DNA from: Oehlia diaphana
Taxonomy: Eukaryota; Glomeromycota; Glomeromycetes; Glomerales; Glomeraceae
Direction of reading: 5' to 3'
Length of the DNA: 64,000 nucleotides
Assembly (NCBI GenBank): GCA_003833135.1
Contig: QZLH01000429.1
Span: forward strand, 17,422-81,421
Shown here: piece after piece, positions 11,714 to 21,445 of the stretch
Numbering within the stretch: position 1 is the first letter of the stretch
Layout of the letters: each line of letters begins with the position of its first letter
Notes under the pieces: model-generated
What the model was told of the DNA's origin: nothing
What the model saw: only the letters and a program-made list of their open reading frames with translations
Database searches by the model: none
Made by a program: the position numbers and the translations under genes

Positions 11714-13589
11714 ATGCCGAAAAATAATACTAAAAGTTTTGCTTCAGTTAGAAGGTCAACTCGCATTAAACGCAAAGACGAACAACTATTAAAAGAAGCA
11801 GCTTTTCAAGAAGTTTATCCTGAATATAATAAAGAAACTCAACCTGCATTTTCATTATATAAAAAACGTGCAAAATCTCTTTCTCCCGTTCCTAAAAGTA
11901 AAAAGGTTCGCAATGAAGATGAAAAACAACAACAAATAGAAGAAATGAAAATGGATGTTGTTCCAGATAATGGCAGTCAGGAATCAGAAACTATCAAAAG
12001 AAGTAACAAAGGGAAAAACAAAGTTATTGAACCGTATTACGAAGATAATATAGAAGTCGCGCCAAGCACTAGTTTCATGTCAGTCGTGCCAAGCACTAGT
12101 TTCATGTCAGACGCGCAAAGTACTAGTTTCATGTCAGACGCGCAAAGTACTAGTTTCGTGCCAGACGCGCAAAGTACTAGTTTCATGTCAGACGCACCAA
12201 GTGCTAGTTTCATGTCTCTTAAAAGTCTGTTTAATGAAAAATTGAGTATGGCCACTTCTTCGAGCAATATCCCAAAATATGATGGTTCTGATACGATGAA
12301 TATTGATGAAACTGATTCAATTGTTCAAGAAAAATGGGAAAAGATCAAAGCACAACTCTTTGAAGTTCCCAGAGAGCCGTTTCCAGAATATCATGACTAT
12401 CAAGAAAGGATGTTTACTAGACAACCTTGGATGAAAAAAAAGGATGTAGATTATCTTCAAAAATTATTCTCAGATCCCAAATCCATGATCGCTAAGAAAC
12501 AATTGAAAGTAAGTATATTTATTATTGTCCATCTTTTTTTTCTGATTGTTAAAAAGAATTAAATCGTTAATATTTGAATAGTCACTTTTTAATTTTCAAG
12601 TATACAATAAGTTTTCGGATGAACAAAAAAGTCGTCTCTTGAAACTTATACCGAATTGCGAATTAGTACCAATTGCGAGCGATAATGGAGAACCTATTGA
12701 CACTCCAAGAATTGAACGAGAATATACGGCTGCGGGAAAAGAACTTTATATTCCGGGTGTATCTGAACCGGTTAAAGAACTTGATCCAAATAAAGTTTGT
12801 CCTCGATTTGATTTTTGGCTTTCAGATTCTTTCAAAGATGCTCGATGGTGGTTCCAAACGAGCGTTAGATACGGATATAATACTTCATATGGAGTCGATA
12901 CACAATGGGATAATCTTGAAAATTTTAAGACCAAAGTTCCCAAGAATTGGAAGGTGATTGTTTATTTATTTATTTCAGTTGTTATTTATTAATTTTAACG
13001 TCATTATTATCATTCAATAGAGTGATGATTATGAACAAGAGTGGGGACTCGGACTTTGGGGAAAATTAGGAAAGAAACAAGTTGCGGGGTAAATATTATA
13101 TATAACGTAAATGTATAAATACTTTTTTGCAATATTAATTAAATTGTGATTTTAGTGATTCCGCAAAGATTTCTCTTCCCGAAATGGCCAAAGCACAGAT
13201 CATTAGACTGGACGATACATTAAAATATAAACGACAATTTAAAAACATGGGGATAACAGTTTTGATGGATTTGAAGGTTAGTAACTACTTAATAATTCTT
13301 ATTCAGTGTTATATTTTATATTAATTCTTAATTTTGTTAGGTTGTTGGCATTAATAAATCAAATGGTCATTTGAAACTTGAGTTATTTAAAGGGGGACAA
13401 AGCAAAACCATAGATGGTATAAATAATCCAACTCGTCTGGAAAATGAAGTTTTAGATTTTGACGGACGTGTTGCAAAAAGTTCTCGTCCTAATGGTAATG
13501 CCTTTAAAAACTTTAGCATTGCAAGGTCAGGAGATTATTCCCCGAGTTTATTCGAGGCAAGAAAAGAATATTGGGCGAAAAATCAATAA
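11714..13589 (+). CDS. Asx homology (DEUBAD-type) domain protein, five exons
   Basis: Exons inferred at 11714-12508, 12582-12953, 13021-13088, 13156-13276 and 13341-13589. All junctions are GT...AG and the frame is kept throughout, giving 534 residues. The N-terminus has a basic patch (residues 13-21, RRSTRIKRK) that fits a nuclear signal. Residues 116-168 are six 9-residue repeats (consensus STSFMSDAQ). About residues 245-355 match the Asx homology domain: YLQKLFSDPKSMIAKKQLK joined across intron 1 to SLFNFQVYNKFSDEQKSRLL, then KLIPNCEL, then a FDFWLSDSFKDARWWFQ helix. In animals this domain lets ASX/ASXL proteins activate the BAP1-type histone H2A deubiquitinase. A chromatin role here is inference. 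The C-terminus (exons 4-5) is unrecognised. The start is the only ATG before the basic region. Using the acceptor at 12600 instead of 12581 would create an early stop. Confidence 0.85.
12059..12220 (+). repeat. in-frame 27-bp coding repeat, six units
   Basis: Six head-to-tail 27-base units within exon 1 of the Asx-domain gene, each encoding nine residues close to AQSTSFMSD. The later units differ by one or two bases only, which points to recent expansion. Copy number is likely to vary between strains. Confidence 0.9.
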
Positions 13590-15435
13590 TTTTTGTTTAT
13601 TGTGCATAAATTTCTTTTTTTTTCTTTCTGCTTTTTCCTTCTTCATTTTGTCTTTCTATATATGGATATTCCGAATATGTAATAGTGATTAAATATGAGA
13701 TATTTACATAATAAAGAATAATATGTGATATTTGGTACTGTAATTTCGAGAAAGTTATGCTTCAAAATAAATTTCCAATGATTTTTTTTTGTAATATATC
13801 TAAAGCCGGTTCGATTGCAACATAAAATTACATGAAGCGTATCAGTATATATATTTATCTGTTATTGTTTAGTGACGTAATGGTTTTTATCAGTTATTGA
13901 TTCCTATAATTAACTACGAGCACCATGTATATTTATTTGTACGCATTTAATATTTGTGATTTCAAATTTGAAATTTGATTGGAAAAAGTAAATTTATATT
14001 AAAGTAAGTTTTTTTTTTCCAAACCTTTAACCAATCGATCTTTGAAACCGTTAGTACTGAATTGGTTGAATCGAATCAATTAAATTAGACATAAACGGAG
14101 ATGACGTAAAAACACACAAGATCTAGAACTTTTATTACTTATCGCGAGTTCAGTATTGTCACTGCGCAATAGCTAGCGCAATTCAGCCAATTTCAGCCAA
14201 TATAGTGAAAATACATATGATCTAAATGACATGTCACAATTGTCACATGCCTGAATTACAAATTGTAACAGCCCTAATTAAAATACTTCGAATTAAATTT
14301 GTAGAACAATATTTACAGAAGTATGTACTGTATGTGAGATAACATGGTCGAATTTACTAATTCATTAAAATCTAGATTCTTCAATTATTATTCGAGAGTC
14401 ATCCTTGCGTTAGGAATTCATTCATATTTTATTACGTAAAGTAAAAATATTTACTACGGTGTCACATGATTAAGGAATATTTACTGTAACACCCGATCAT
14501 GATATGCATAGACAGAAATAAGAAGTTTGTTTATTTAATTAATCTTTGTAAAATTTTCTCCTGTGTCACTGGAAATGAACAATATATATGTATAGTTTAA
14601 CCTTTTTTCTTTGTTAAGTTGAAACACTACATGTAACTCGAGTATACCGTATATGTATCATAAAATCCGGATTCTCCGTAAATATTTGACTAATAACCGC
14701 AGTTAAAATGATTGTCATGCATGCGTCTACAATGATAACAATAATAATATATTACAAACGATATCAGAATATTATTCTAAAACTGGAAACAATGATGAAA
14801 ATTATGAAATTGCTTATTTTGTCAACTTAATACTAGTCGGATATTAATCGCATGATACACATAACACATTTTCTCTCATTTACTGTTTCAAACAATAGTT
14901 GGATCTTTCATGCTTTGAAAATATAAAGGATTCCATTTCTTTAAAAAGGATTGAAAAAAATTTATTAATTTTTAAGTGTACTACATTTCAGTAATTTATA
15001 TTAAAAAAAAAAAAGAAATACATGTCCCACGTTGTATATTTGATGATCTACCAAACTATTGTACTGTACAACAAAATTAAAGTACTTTCGAAAACCTAAT
15101 TTCAAAATTATAGTCTGACACAAACTATTTTCTTTGAACTCCCAAATTAAAGTTTATTGATTTTATATAAGAAATTAACTACTTTCAATAAATCTAAAAC
15201 GGGAGAAAAAAAAAAAAAAATCATTGTTTAGATGTCGGAGTAAACGAGAACAATCTTTTTTTTTCGATCATTTCGACTACTAGTGATTTAGATCGTAAAT
15301 TTTTTATATAAATATGGATCGTTATTTTGTAATTTTTGATATTTAACATTTTTTCATATCATATTATTTGTTTATACTACTATTGTTTTTTCACATTATT
15401 CACATACTTTTTATCATATATATCTATTTCTTTCT
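13590..15435. other. intergenic, promoter region of the next F-box gene at its right end
   Basis: No coding signal was seen. A TATA-like TTTTTATATAAATATGG lies at about 15299-15315, some 120 bases before the F-box start. The stretch 15330-15435 is T-rich. CACATG words recur near 14210-14250. Nothing else was identified. Confidence 0.55.
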
Positions 15436-16852
15436 ATGGCTCAACTTGTTCCAGACGTTCTCTTGTTAATTTTTACCGAATTGAAGGATGATCCCGTTTC
15501 TTTACATTCATGCCTTTTGGTTAATAAAGAATGGTTTAACATAGCTACACCTATATTATGGAGACATATTTCATATGCTTACGACAATCCTTTCCTCCAT
15601 AATCCAGAATCACGTTCAAAACTTTACAACGTAATAGCACATTTTCTGCCAAATGGTCCGGAAGATCCTTTGCCCCAAAATAATATCATATTACCATTGA
15701 ATAAATTTTCAAGAATGCCAACATTTGATTATATGAGATTTTTCATTCGTATCACGCCATTTTGGATTATAGATATGGCACATCTTTTAATCAAGAATAA
15801 TAGCCACAAAATACAAATTTTGGAAAGAGAAATTTACAAATTAATTTTTAGTAAATATATAAACGTTAAACATTTTTCTTGGGAAAGTGAAAAAAACTTT
15901 TGTGAATATCCAAACGCGCAATCTTTTTTTTCAAACTTACATTCACTTGAAATTAATTGGAAGTTCATAACCAATCAAAATTTTTCCAACCTTTCCAAAA
16001 TTTGTTTAAATATCTCTAAATTAGAGATAAATAATTTTGGTAGAGATAAAGATAAAAAGTCCTTAATTAAGTTTATTAAAAATCAAAATAATTTGCAATC
16101 CTTGTTTCTGGATTTTAATAATAATGTGAAAGATACCTGCACATTATTAAGTAATGTGATCAGAGAAAAAGGTTCAACATTAAAAAACATTACTTTACAA
16201 CCAACACTAAATTGTGTTACACCTATATTTATTCAGTCCTTAGAGAATATATTAGAAATAACTCTTAATAATAAATTAAATAAATATATAGATTGGCAAG
16301 AATGGGAAAAGTGCTTGAATAATAAAAAATTCCCTCACCTTACACATCTCCAAACTTCATGCTTACCATTTAATATTGAAAGTTTGATAATCGAAAAATC
16401 TGGTGGGAAAATATTAGAGATTGATTCACGTCAATCACTAAAGTTTTTAGATTATACGACCGAAAATAAAAATTTAATTATAACGATATCTAAAAACTGC
16501 CCTTTATTAACGAGGTTTAACCATAGATTTTGACCATAAAAATTTAGATGAATTAAGCATGATGTTCTCAAATTGTAAACAATTGGAGGAAATATATTTT
16601 ACAACATCAGTTAAAGTATTACCAACTGGAAATGAATTATTAAGAGTTATAAATAATTCCCCGCTCAATAAATTACGAAATATTTCATTTAGTGATAAAT
16701 GGAATTTCTCGATAGAAGGGGTGAAAAAATTCCTAAAAGATTGGAAAAGTAAAAATAGAATTCCAATAAAGTTTACACCACATTATCATAGTGAAAGGAA
16801 TTTTTACTGGACTGCTGAACACGATAAGTTGGTAGAAATGTACCGATACTAG
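15436..16852 (+). CDS. F-box protein with leucine-rich repeats, interrupted by one frameshift
   Basis: The first frame (15436-16533, 365 residues) opens with MAQLVPDVLLLIFTELKDDP and the LHSCLLVNKEWFNIATPILW F-box signature, then leucine-rich repeats ending TISKNCPLLTRF. The reading then passes into the next frame, which gives TIDFDHKNLDELSMMFSNC and runs to a stop at 16852. The second part is the expected C-terminus of the family ('...LEEIYFTTSVK...LRNISFSDKW'). One surplus T in the TTT run near 16514 explains the break, and the total would then be about 471 residues, a normal family length. It could be an assembly or sequencing error, a pseudogene in this nucleus, or a variant allele. Closest relative in the window is the gene at 2220. 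Confidence 0.8.
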
Positions 16853-17559
16853 TCAGATTATTTAAATTTCATTTACTTTTTTTTTATTATTATTATATTA
16901 TTCATTAAACATCAAATTTTTTATTACATTATATAAATTGTATTTTCGTTTATTTTATAAATATGTTTAAGAAAAATTAAATCTTTTAATATGAAAAATT
17001 TTTAAACATATTTGTTTATCAAAAGGACAGGTTTTCGGTCTGTAAGACCTACACCCGTAGTAAACTAGTACGTTGCCACCGCAGTCTTAACACAAATACG
17101 TAAATATAAAATGATATTAATGCTTGGCTTAATAATGTTTCCTAATAAATTAATTCCTAAGCTATAAAATCAATTAACCATAAATTCTGGTAATTCCTAA
17201 TAAATCCCCTTTTTCCGTCCCTCAAATCCTGCCAAATGATTTTCAACGAAAATAATTCTAAGTCCTTTTTACTCCTCATGATTTTTCTATTGCACGTCCT
17301 CCACTTTTAAAGAGAACAATTTTTTTCCTTAGCAAAACTTTTCCTTTTTCCCGTGATCTTTGAAAAATTCTTAAAATTTGATCTCCAATCTCATTTCCCA
17401 TTATCTGTTATAGTAATATCGCGATCATAAATCCCATACCCAAAAATCCAAAATCCAAAATCCAAAAATAAAATGAACACAAGAATAATATTATGGCAAT
17501 TAGAATTACTGTAATATGGGCTTGGATTAATTACAAACAAAATATGCATAAAAAAATAA
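16853..17559. other. intergenic, no gene recognised
   Basis: T-rich 3' flank of the F-box gene, then AT-rich sequence. A short AATCCAAAATCCAAAATCC simple repeat lies near 17445-17470. No coding signal. Confidence 0.55.
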
Positions 17560-17907
17560 ATATGTAAAATGCCTAGTAAATCAACGCGAATTCGTATTAA
17601 ATAATCAGAGTAGAAATTTCCTTTTTGAAACCCAATATTAGTCATATTTATTTATTGTTAAACTTTAAGGCAAAGGTTGCAGCTTTTTCAAACATTAATT
17701 ATAATTTTATTTTTGTAATTCATTAAAAATATAAAAATGAAAAAAAAAATACAGGATATAAGTAAACTAATAAATTTTGGACACAGTGTATTAAAATTTT
17801 ATATTACAAATAAATAGGATAAAAAATGATTTTATAACAATAAATTTGAATGAAGAACCAAATATTTGCACAATATTTTTAATTCCCATCCAAACCCGAT
17901 GATAAAA

Positions 17908-17926
17908 TTCACATACAGTATGTGAA
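17908..17926. promoter_or_regulatory. palindrome just after copy A
   Basis: TTCACATACAGTATGTGAA is a perfect palindrome around its central base, 13 bases beyond the stop codon of copy A. The same palindrome, with the central base complemented as expected for an inverted copy, lies 12 bases after copy C. It could form an RNA hairpin in the 3' UTR or bind a dimeric protein. Role unknown. Confidence 0.5.
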
Positions 17927-17938
17927 AATTATATTTTA

Positions 17939-18046
17939 TTACATGACCGTACAAGAAGTTTTAGTAGGTTCAGCCGGACCTTCAGTGACTCCAGCAGTTG
18001 CAATAGATGGAATAGATAATTTAATGATAACTTCAGTTTGATTCAT
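17939..18046 (-). CDS. candidate CaaX lipopeptide (pheromone-like) precursor, copy A
   Basis: A 35-residue frame on the minus strand. It begins MNQTEVIIKLSIPSIATAGV and ends ...KTSCTVM followed directly by TAA. The final C-T-V-M is a canonical CaaX box. With Met last it would favour farnesylation, followed by removal of TVM and carboxyl methylation. Ascomycete a-factor-type and basidiomycete pheromone precursors have this architecture: about 30-45 residues, no signal peptide and a terminal CaaX. The start ATG has an AATAAAATG context and is the first in-frame ATG shared by all three copies. Sequence upstream is AT-rich and frame-disrupted relative to copy C, so the short start is preferred. 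No homologue is known to me, so the function is inferred from length, the box and copy behaviour. Confidence 0.6.
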   Translation of the reverse strand: MNQTEVIIKLSIPSIATAGVTEGPAEPTKTSCTVM

Positions 18047-18428
18047 TTTATTAGGAAATTTAAAGAATTTAATTGATTTTAAGAGTTTGTTAATTGTTAT
18101 CAAAGTTTTTTTCTTTTTTTTTTTTTTGATTGAATTTAAAAGCTAATTTTTTCTTTTTGTCTTTATAAGAAAATTTTTTTGTTTATTTATACCTTTTTCA
18201 TAGATTTCAAACCCTTTTGAGTTGAAAGATTTTTTAATATTGTGCATCTCCGTGTTTAGAACATAATAGCAATTGATCTACAATACGCCAAATTTTGCGG
18301 TTCACACTTGAAACAAGCACCTAAATTTTATACATACAATAGATTTTCATATAGACAATACTTTTTTAGTATTATTTTTCATCATGATTCTGTGCGACTG
18401 TGTTAACAATATTTAATATGAGCATGGT

Positions 18429-18739
18429 CTCGAAAAAGGTAATAATTTGGAAGTACAAGTAGCTAAAGATAGCAGTCACTCCGGAAAAAATTATCTTTTT
18501 GACCCAGTACGACATCCTTTTTTGACCCTCCTATATATGTAATACAGTATAAGCGTGTCAAAAAAATAACACGAAGAGGGTCAAAAAGGTAATTTTTGCG
18601 TCCTCCGTCTTACAATAGCTGCCATGATCATAAAAGACTGCGGTCCTACGTGAACCTTTTGTATGTACTGTAGGACTGTAGGACGGAGAGACTGCTATCT
18701 TTAGTTACTTGTACTTCCAAAATTATTGACTTTTTCGAC
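18429..18739. repeat. inverted repeat between peptide copies A and B
   Basis: The arms (about 18429-18478 and 18690-18739) match as reverse complements around the words TTTGGAAGTACAAGTA and GATAGCAGTC. Inside, a second pair (AAAATTATCTTTTTGACCC at 18487-18505 and GGGTCAAAAAGGTAATTTTT at 18578-18597) forms a smaller stem. It sits between the divergently oriented copies A and B, so it may be a MITE-like insertion or the shared upstream region. Confidence 0.65.
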
Positions 18740-18960
18740 AAATATATGTAAGAATATAATAAAATTGCATTTTAACATACTGAATTTTAAAAATATTCTT
18801 AACACAGAATCATGATGAAAAATAAATTAAAAATATTGTCTAAATGAAAAATCTATTGTATGTTGTTATACGTAAAAAAGAAAAAAACTTTGATAGTTCT
18901 TTTTACATAACAATTAACAAACTCTTAAAATCAATTAAATCCTTTGAATTTCCTAACAAA

Positions 18961-19069
18961 ATGAATCAAACTGAAGTTATCATTAAACTATTTATTCCAT
19001 CTATCGCAACTTGCTAGAGTCACTGAAGGTTCGGCTGAACCTACTAAAACTTCTTGTACGGTCATGTAA
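18961..19069 (+). pseudogene. CaaX peptide precursor, frameshifted copy B
   Basis: The reading starts MNQTEVIIKLFIPSIAT as in copy A. One extra T (the CAACTTGCT run near 19012) then shifts the frame and gives a stop after 18 codons. In the next frame the rest of the gene is still intact and ends AEPTKTSCTVM plus TAA. The variable segment is of the copy A class. The post-stop palindrome of A and C is absent. The break may be real decay or a base-calling error, since only one base is involved. Confidence 0.6.
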
Positions 19070-19897
19070 TTAAAATATAATTTTCACAAATAAAACTTTG
19101 TCCGTAATTTTACATGCTCTACAAGTTACCAGTTAACTTAGGGTAATCTTTGGTTTTTTTTATATATTTTTTCAAAATGATGAATTTGCAAAAATGGCAT
19201 TTAAAACCTTCTTTGGTATTCTAATTAAACTTGTTCAGAAGGCAAAAATACATATATTTTGCAAATTTTAGGAACGTATAAACTATAAAGTATATGTTAA
19301 GTTTTATTTGAAAGAAAAATATTTTTTTTTATCGCGAAATGATCGGCAAATTGTCACGTGATCGAAGAATTTTTTTGTGTAGTTGTAGGATACTGGTATC
19401 CCCCGGTATAACGTACATTTTTTCTATTTAAAAATATTAAACAATCTTCAATATAAAGCATTATATTACCATAATTATTCCTGATATTATAGGAAAATAT
19501 AATATTAAAAATTAATTTTGAAATCTCACTGTTATATTAATCGCAGATCCGTAGGTCAAGAGTGCTATCTTCGACAAATATATGTTGAATGGTATTTTAA
19601 GACAATGCATATACTGAATTTTAAAAAATATTGTTAACACAGTATCATAATGTAAAAGTATTTTCTAAATTAAAAATCTATTGTATATTGTGATTGTTAA
19701 AATTATACAATATTAAAAATCTTTCAACTCAAAAGTTTGAAATCTATGAAAAAGGTATAATAAACAAAAAATTTTCTTATAAAGACAAAAAGAAAAAATT
19801 AGCTTTAAATTCAATCAAAAAAAAAAAAAAGAAAAAAACTTTGATAACAATTAACAAACTCATAAAATCAATTAAATTCTTTAAATTTCCTAACAAA

Positions 19898-20008
19898 ATG
19901 AATCAAATTGAAGTTATTATTAAACTATCTATTCCATCTATTGCAACTGCTGGAGTCACTGAAAGTCCGGAGGGTGTTGGTACTAAATCTTCTTGTACGG
20001 TCATGTAA
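19898..20008 (+). CDS. candidate CaaX lipopeptide (pheromone-like) precursor, copy C
   Basis: A 36-residue frame beginning MNQIEVIIKLSIPSIATAGV and ending TKSSCTVM with TAA. It matches copy A over the first 22 residues, with one conservative change and two synonymous ones, and over the last five. Between them, GPAEPTK is replaced by SPEGVGTK. The same reading frame is open upstream to 19694 and would add 68 Lys- and Asn-rich residues encoded by A-runs. That extension is broken in copy A, so it is probably leader sequence. An AACAAAATG context supports the start at 19898. As with copy A, a prenylated secreted peptide is inferred, not shown. Confidence 0.6.
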   Translation: MNQIEVIIKLSIPSIATAGVTESPEGVGTKSSCTVM

Positions 20009-20019
20009 TAAAATATAAT

Positions 20020-20038
20020 TTCACATACTGTATGTGAA
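20020..20038. promoter_or_regulatory. palindrome just after copy C
   Basis: TTCACATACTGTATGTGAA, a perfect palindrome around one base, lies 12 bases past the stop codon of copy C and mirrors the element after copy A. Confidence 0.5.
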
Positions 20039-20250
20039 TTTTATCATCGGGTTTGGTTAGAGATTAAAAATATTATGCAAATATTTGGTTCTTCATTTTA
20101 ATTTATTGTTATAAAATCATTTTTTATCTATTTATTCGTAATATAAAATTTTTAGTTATCAAATTGCTTAATAATTCGAGTCACTATTTATATCCTGTAT
20201 CTTTTTATGAATTACAAAATAAAATTATAATTAATAATATGACTAATATT

Positions 20251-20275
20251 CGTACTGTACACGGGTGTACAGTAT
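20251..20275. repeat. short palindrome inserted in the right arm
   Basis: TACTGTACACGGGTGTACAGTA is a near-perfect palindrome. It lies in a segment that interrupts the match between the right and left arms of the inverted duplication, so it seems to have been gained after the duplication. Confidence 0.5.
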
Positions 20276-20479
20276 CTGGTTTCCAAAAGGAAAAAATTTC
20301 ATTTAATACGAGATTTTCGTTTTTGAAAGATAACTTGCCATGAAAGTCAGGACTCAGGAAGGCAAAGTACACAATATTTATAACCAATCGTCCATCTTTA
20401 AAATTAATTTATGCATTAGTTCGTTTATCAGGCAAAAGCGTCATTCTTGATATATAATAATAAAATAAAAATAAATATA

Positions 20480-21445
20480 CAACTACTTGGACAAAAGTAG
20501 CGGACACCCCATTAACTTTAAATTTATATAATATTAATGCCTGAAACTCTATGTGATCACACAAATTCTCGTAAGCATATGTATTGAATTTTTCATTGCT
20601 AGCTTACATGTTATTATATGGTTTGTGAAAAAATTGTAAAAAAGAAAATTGAACTAAAATTGCAATAAATTTATATTATTTTCGCATTTACTTACAATTG
20701 TACATATTAAAAATGGTTAAATTTTATATCATTTAAAAGCTATTTCTTTAAAGAATTAGCATATAAATTTTATATCTTTATCTTTTCTAGAAAATTAGAA
20801 ATCAAAAAAATACTGACGTCAATTATATTTTCATTTTTTAATTTAACCATTTACAAAAAAAAAATCACTTTTTAATTATTTAATTAATGGAGTTATATGA
20901 AAGCTTGTGATATAAAATTTTATGTATTTTTTAGTGTTCATTTTATCACATATTAAAATTTTGAGTAATATTAATAGGATTTTATAAAAAATCGCCATAG
21001 CGATGTGTCGCAAGTGTCACGTGACTTTACATATATGAATAATTTGTCACCCAGCGTCACACCCTCTAGTTTTCCATTTTTATTATTTATTCTGGGGACG
21101 AATTTTTTCAGTGCAAAAAATCCTATTTGTCACACACTATACATCACATGCTTAATTTCGGCCAAATTTTATAACGCTGGCCAAAATATCCTTTTTTGGC
21201 CTTTTAGGTAACGTTACACGATCCAAAAAAGGCAATTTTATTTTTTTAGCAAAATTCAAGTTTTTGTTACACAAAACTTCCCAAAAAGGAAATTATTTGA
21301 CGATCTTTTAATTCCGGCCGGAATTATAAAATCACGTGACACTGGCGATGCATCGCCATGGCGATAAAAAACAAAACCCTATTAATATGTATGTTTTTGA
21401 GCAATTGAGCAAAATTAGGTGTCTGCTACTTTTGTCCAAGTAGTG
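20480..21445. mobile_element. non-autonomous Tc1/mariner-like element
   Basis: The ends are terminal inverted repeats of about 29 bases (ACTACTTGGACAAAAGTAGC then G/A-GACACC), and TA flanks both sides (20478-20479 and 21446-21447) as a target duplication. These terminal words are of the Tc1/mariner kind. No transposase frame lies inside the 966 bases, so it would depend on a transposase from elsewhere. It contains a second inverted repeat, annotated separately. Confidence 0.75.
20969..21392. repeat. nested inverted repeat inside the Tc1-like element
   Basis: The left arm (about 20969-21026) and right arm (about 21329-21392) are reverse complements around TAATAGG, ATCGCCATAGCGATG and AGTGTCACGTGA. 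The core (21027-21328) has AT-rich sequence with GGCCAAAA-type words and no gene. It may be a separate MITE that inserted into the larger element, or its subterminal palindrome. Confidence 0.65.

Larger units (their letters stand above)
17560..20330. repeat. large inverted duplication with three small-peptide gene copies
   Basis: The left arm (about 17560-18430) is the reverse complement, with scattered changes, of the right arm (about 19600-20330). Matching landmarks include the GACTAATATT/GGTTTC words, TATCCTGTAT, AATATAAAATTTT, AAATCATTTTTTATC, the AAATATTTG/GGTTCTTCATT words, the CATCGGGTTTGG word and the peptide gene itself. A third partial copy (about 18780-19085, plus strand) lies between the arms. 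The stretch 19086-19600 shows no gene. The arms are imperfect, so this is an old duplication and not a recent foldback artefact. Confidence 0.8.

Noticed and set aside
12037..12957. Alternative frames within the Asx-domain gene
   Set aside because: They are antisense or shifted shadows, with repeats mirrored from the coding strand.
19694..19897. In-frame upstream extension of peptide copy C (68 Lys/Asn-rich codons)
   Set aside because: It is encoded by A-runs and AT-rich leader, and the same region is out of frame in copy A. Only the short form is conserved.
17939..20008. Reading the CaaX genes as G-protein gamma subunits
   Set aside because: Gamma subunits also end in CaaX but are about twice as long, with a coiled-coil region that is not present here.
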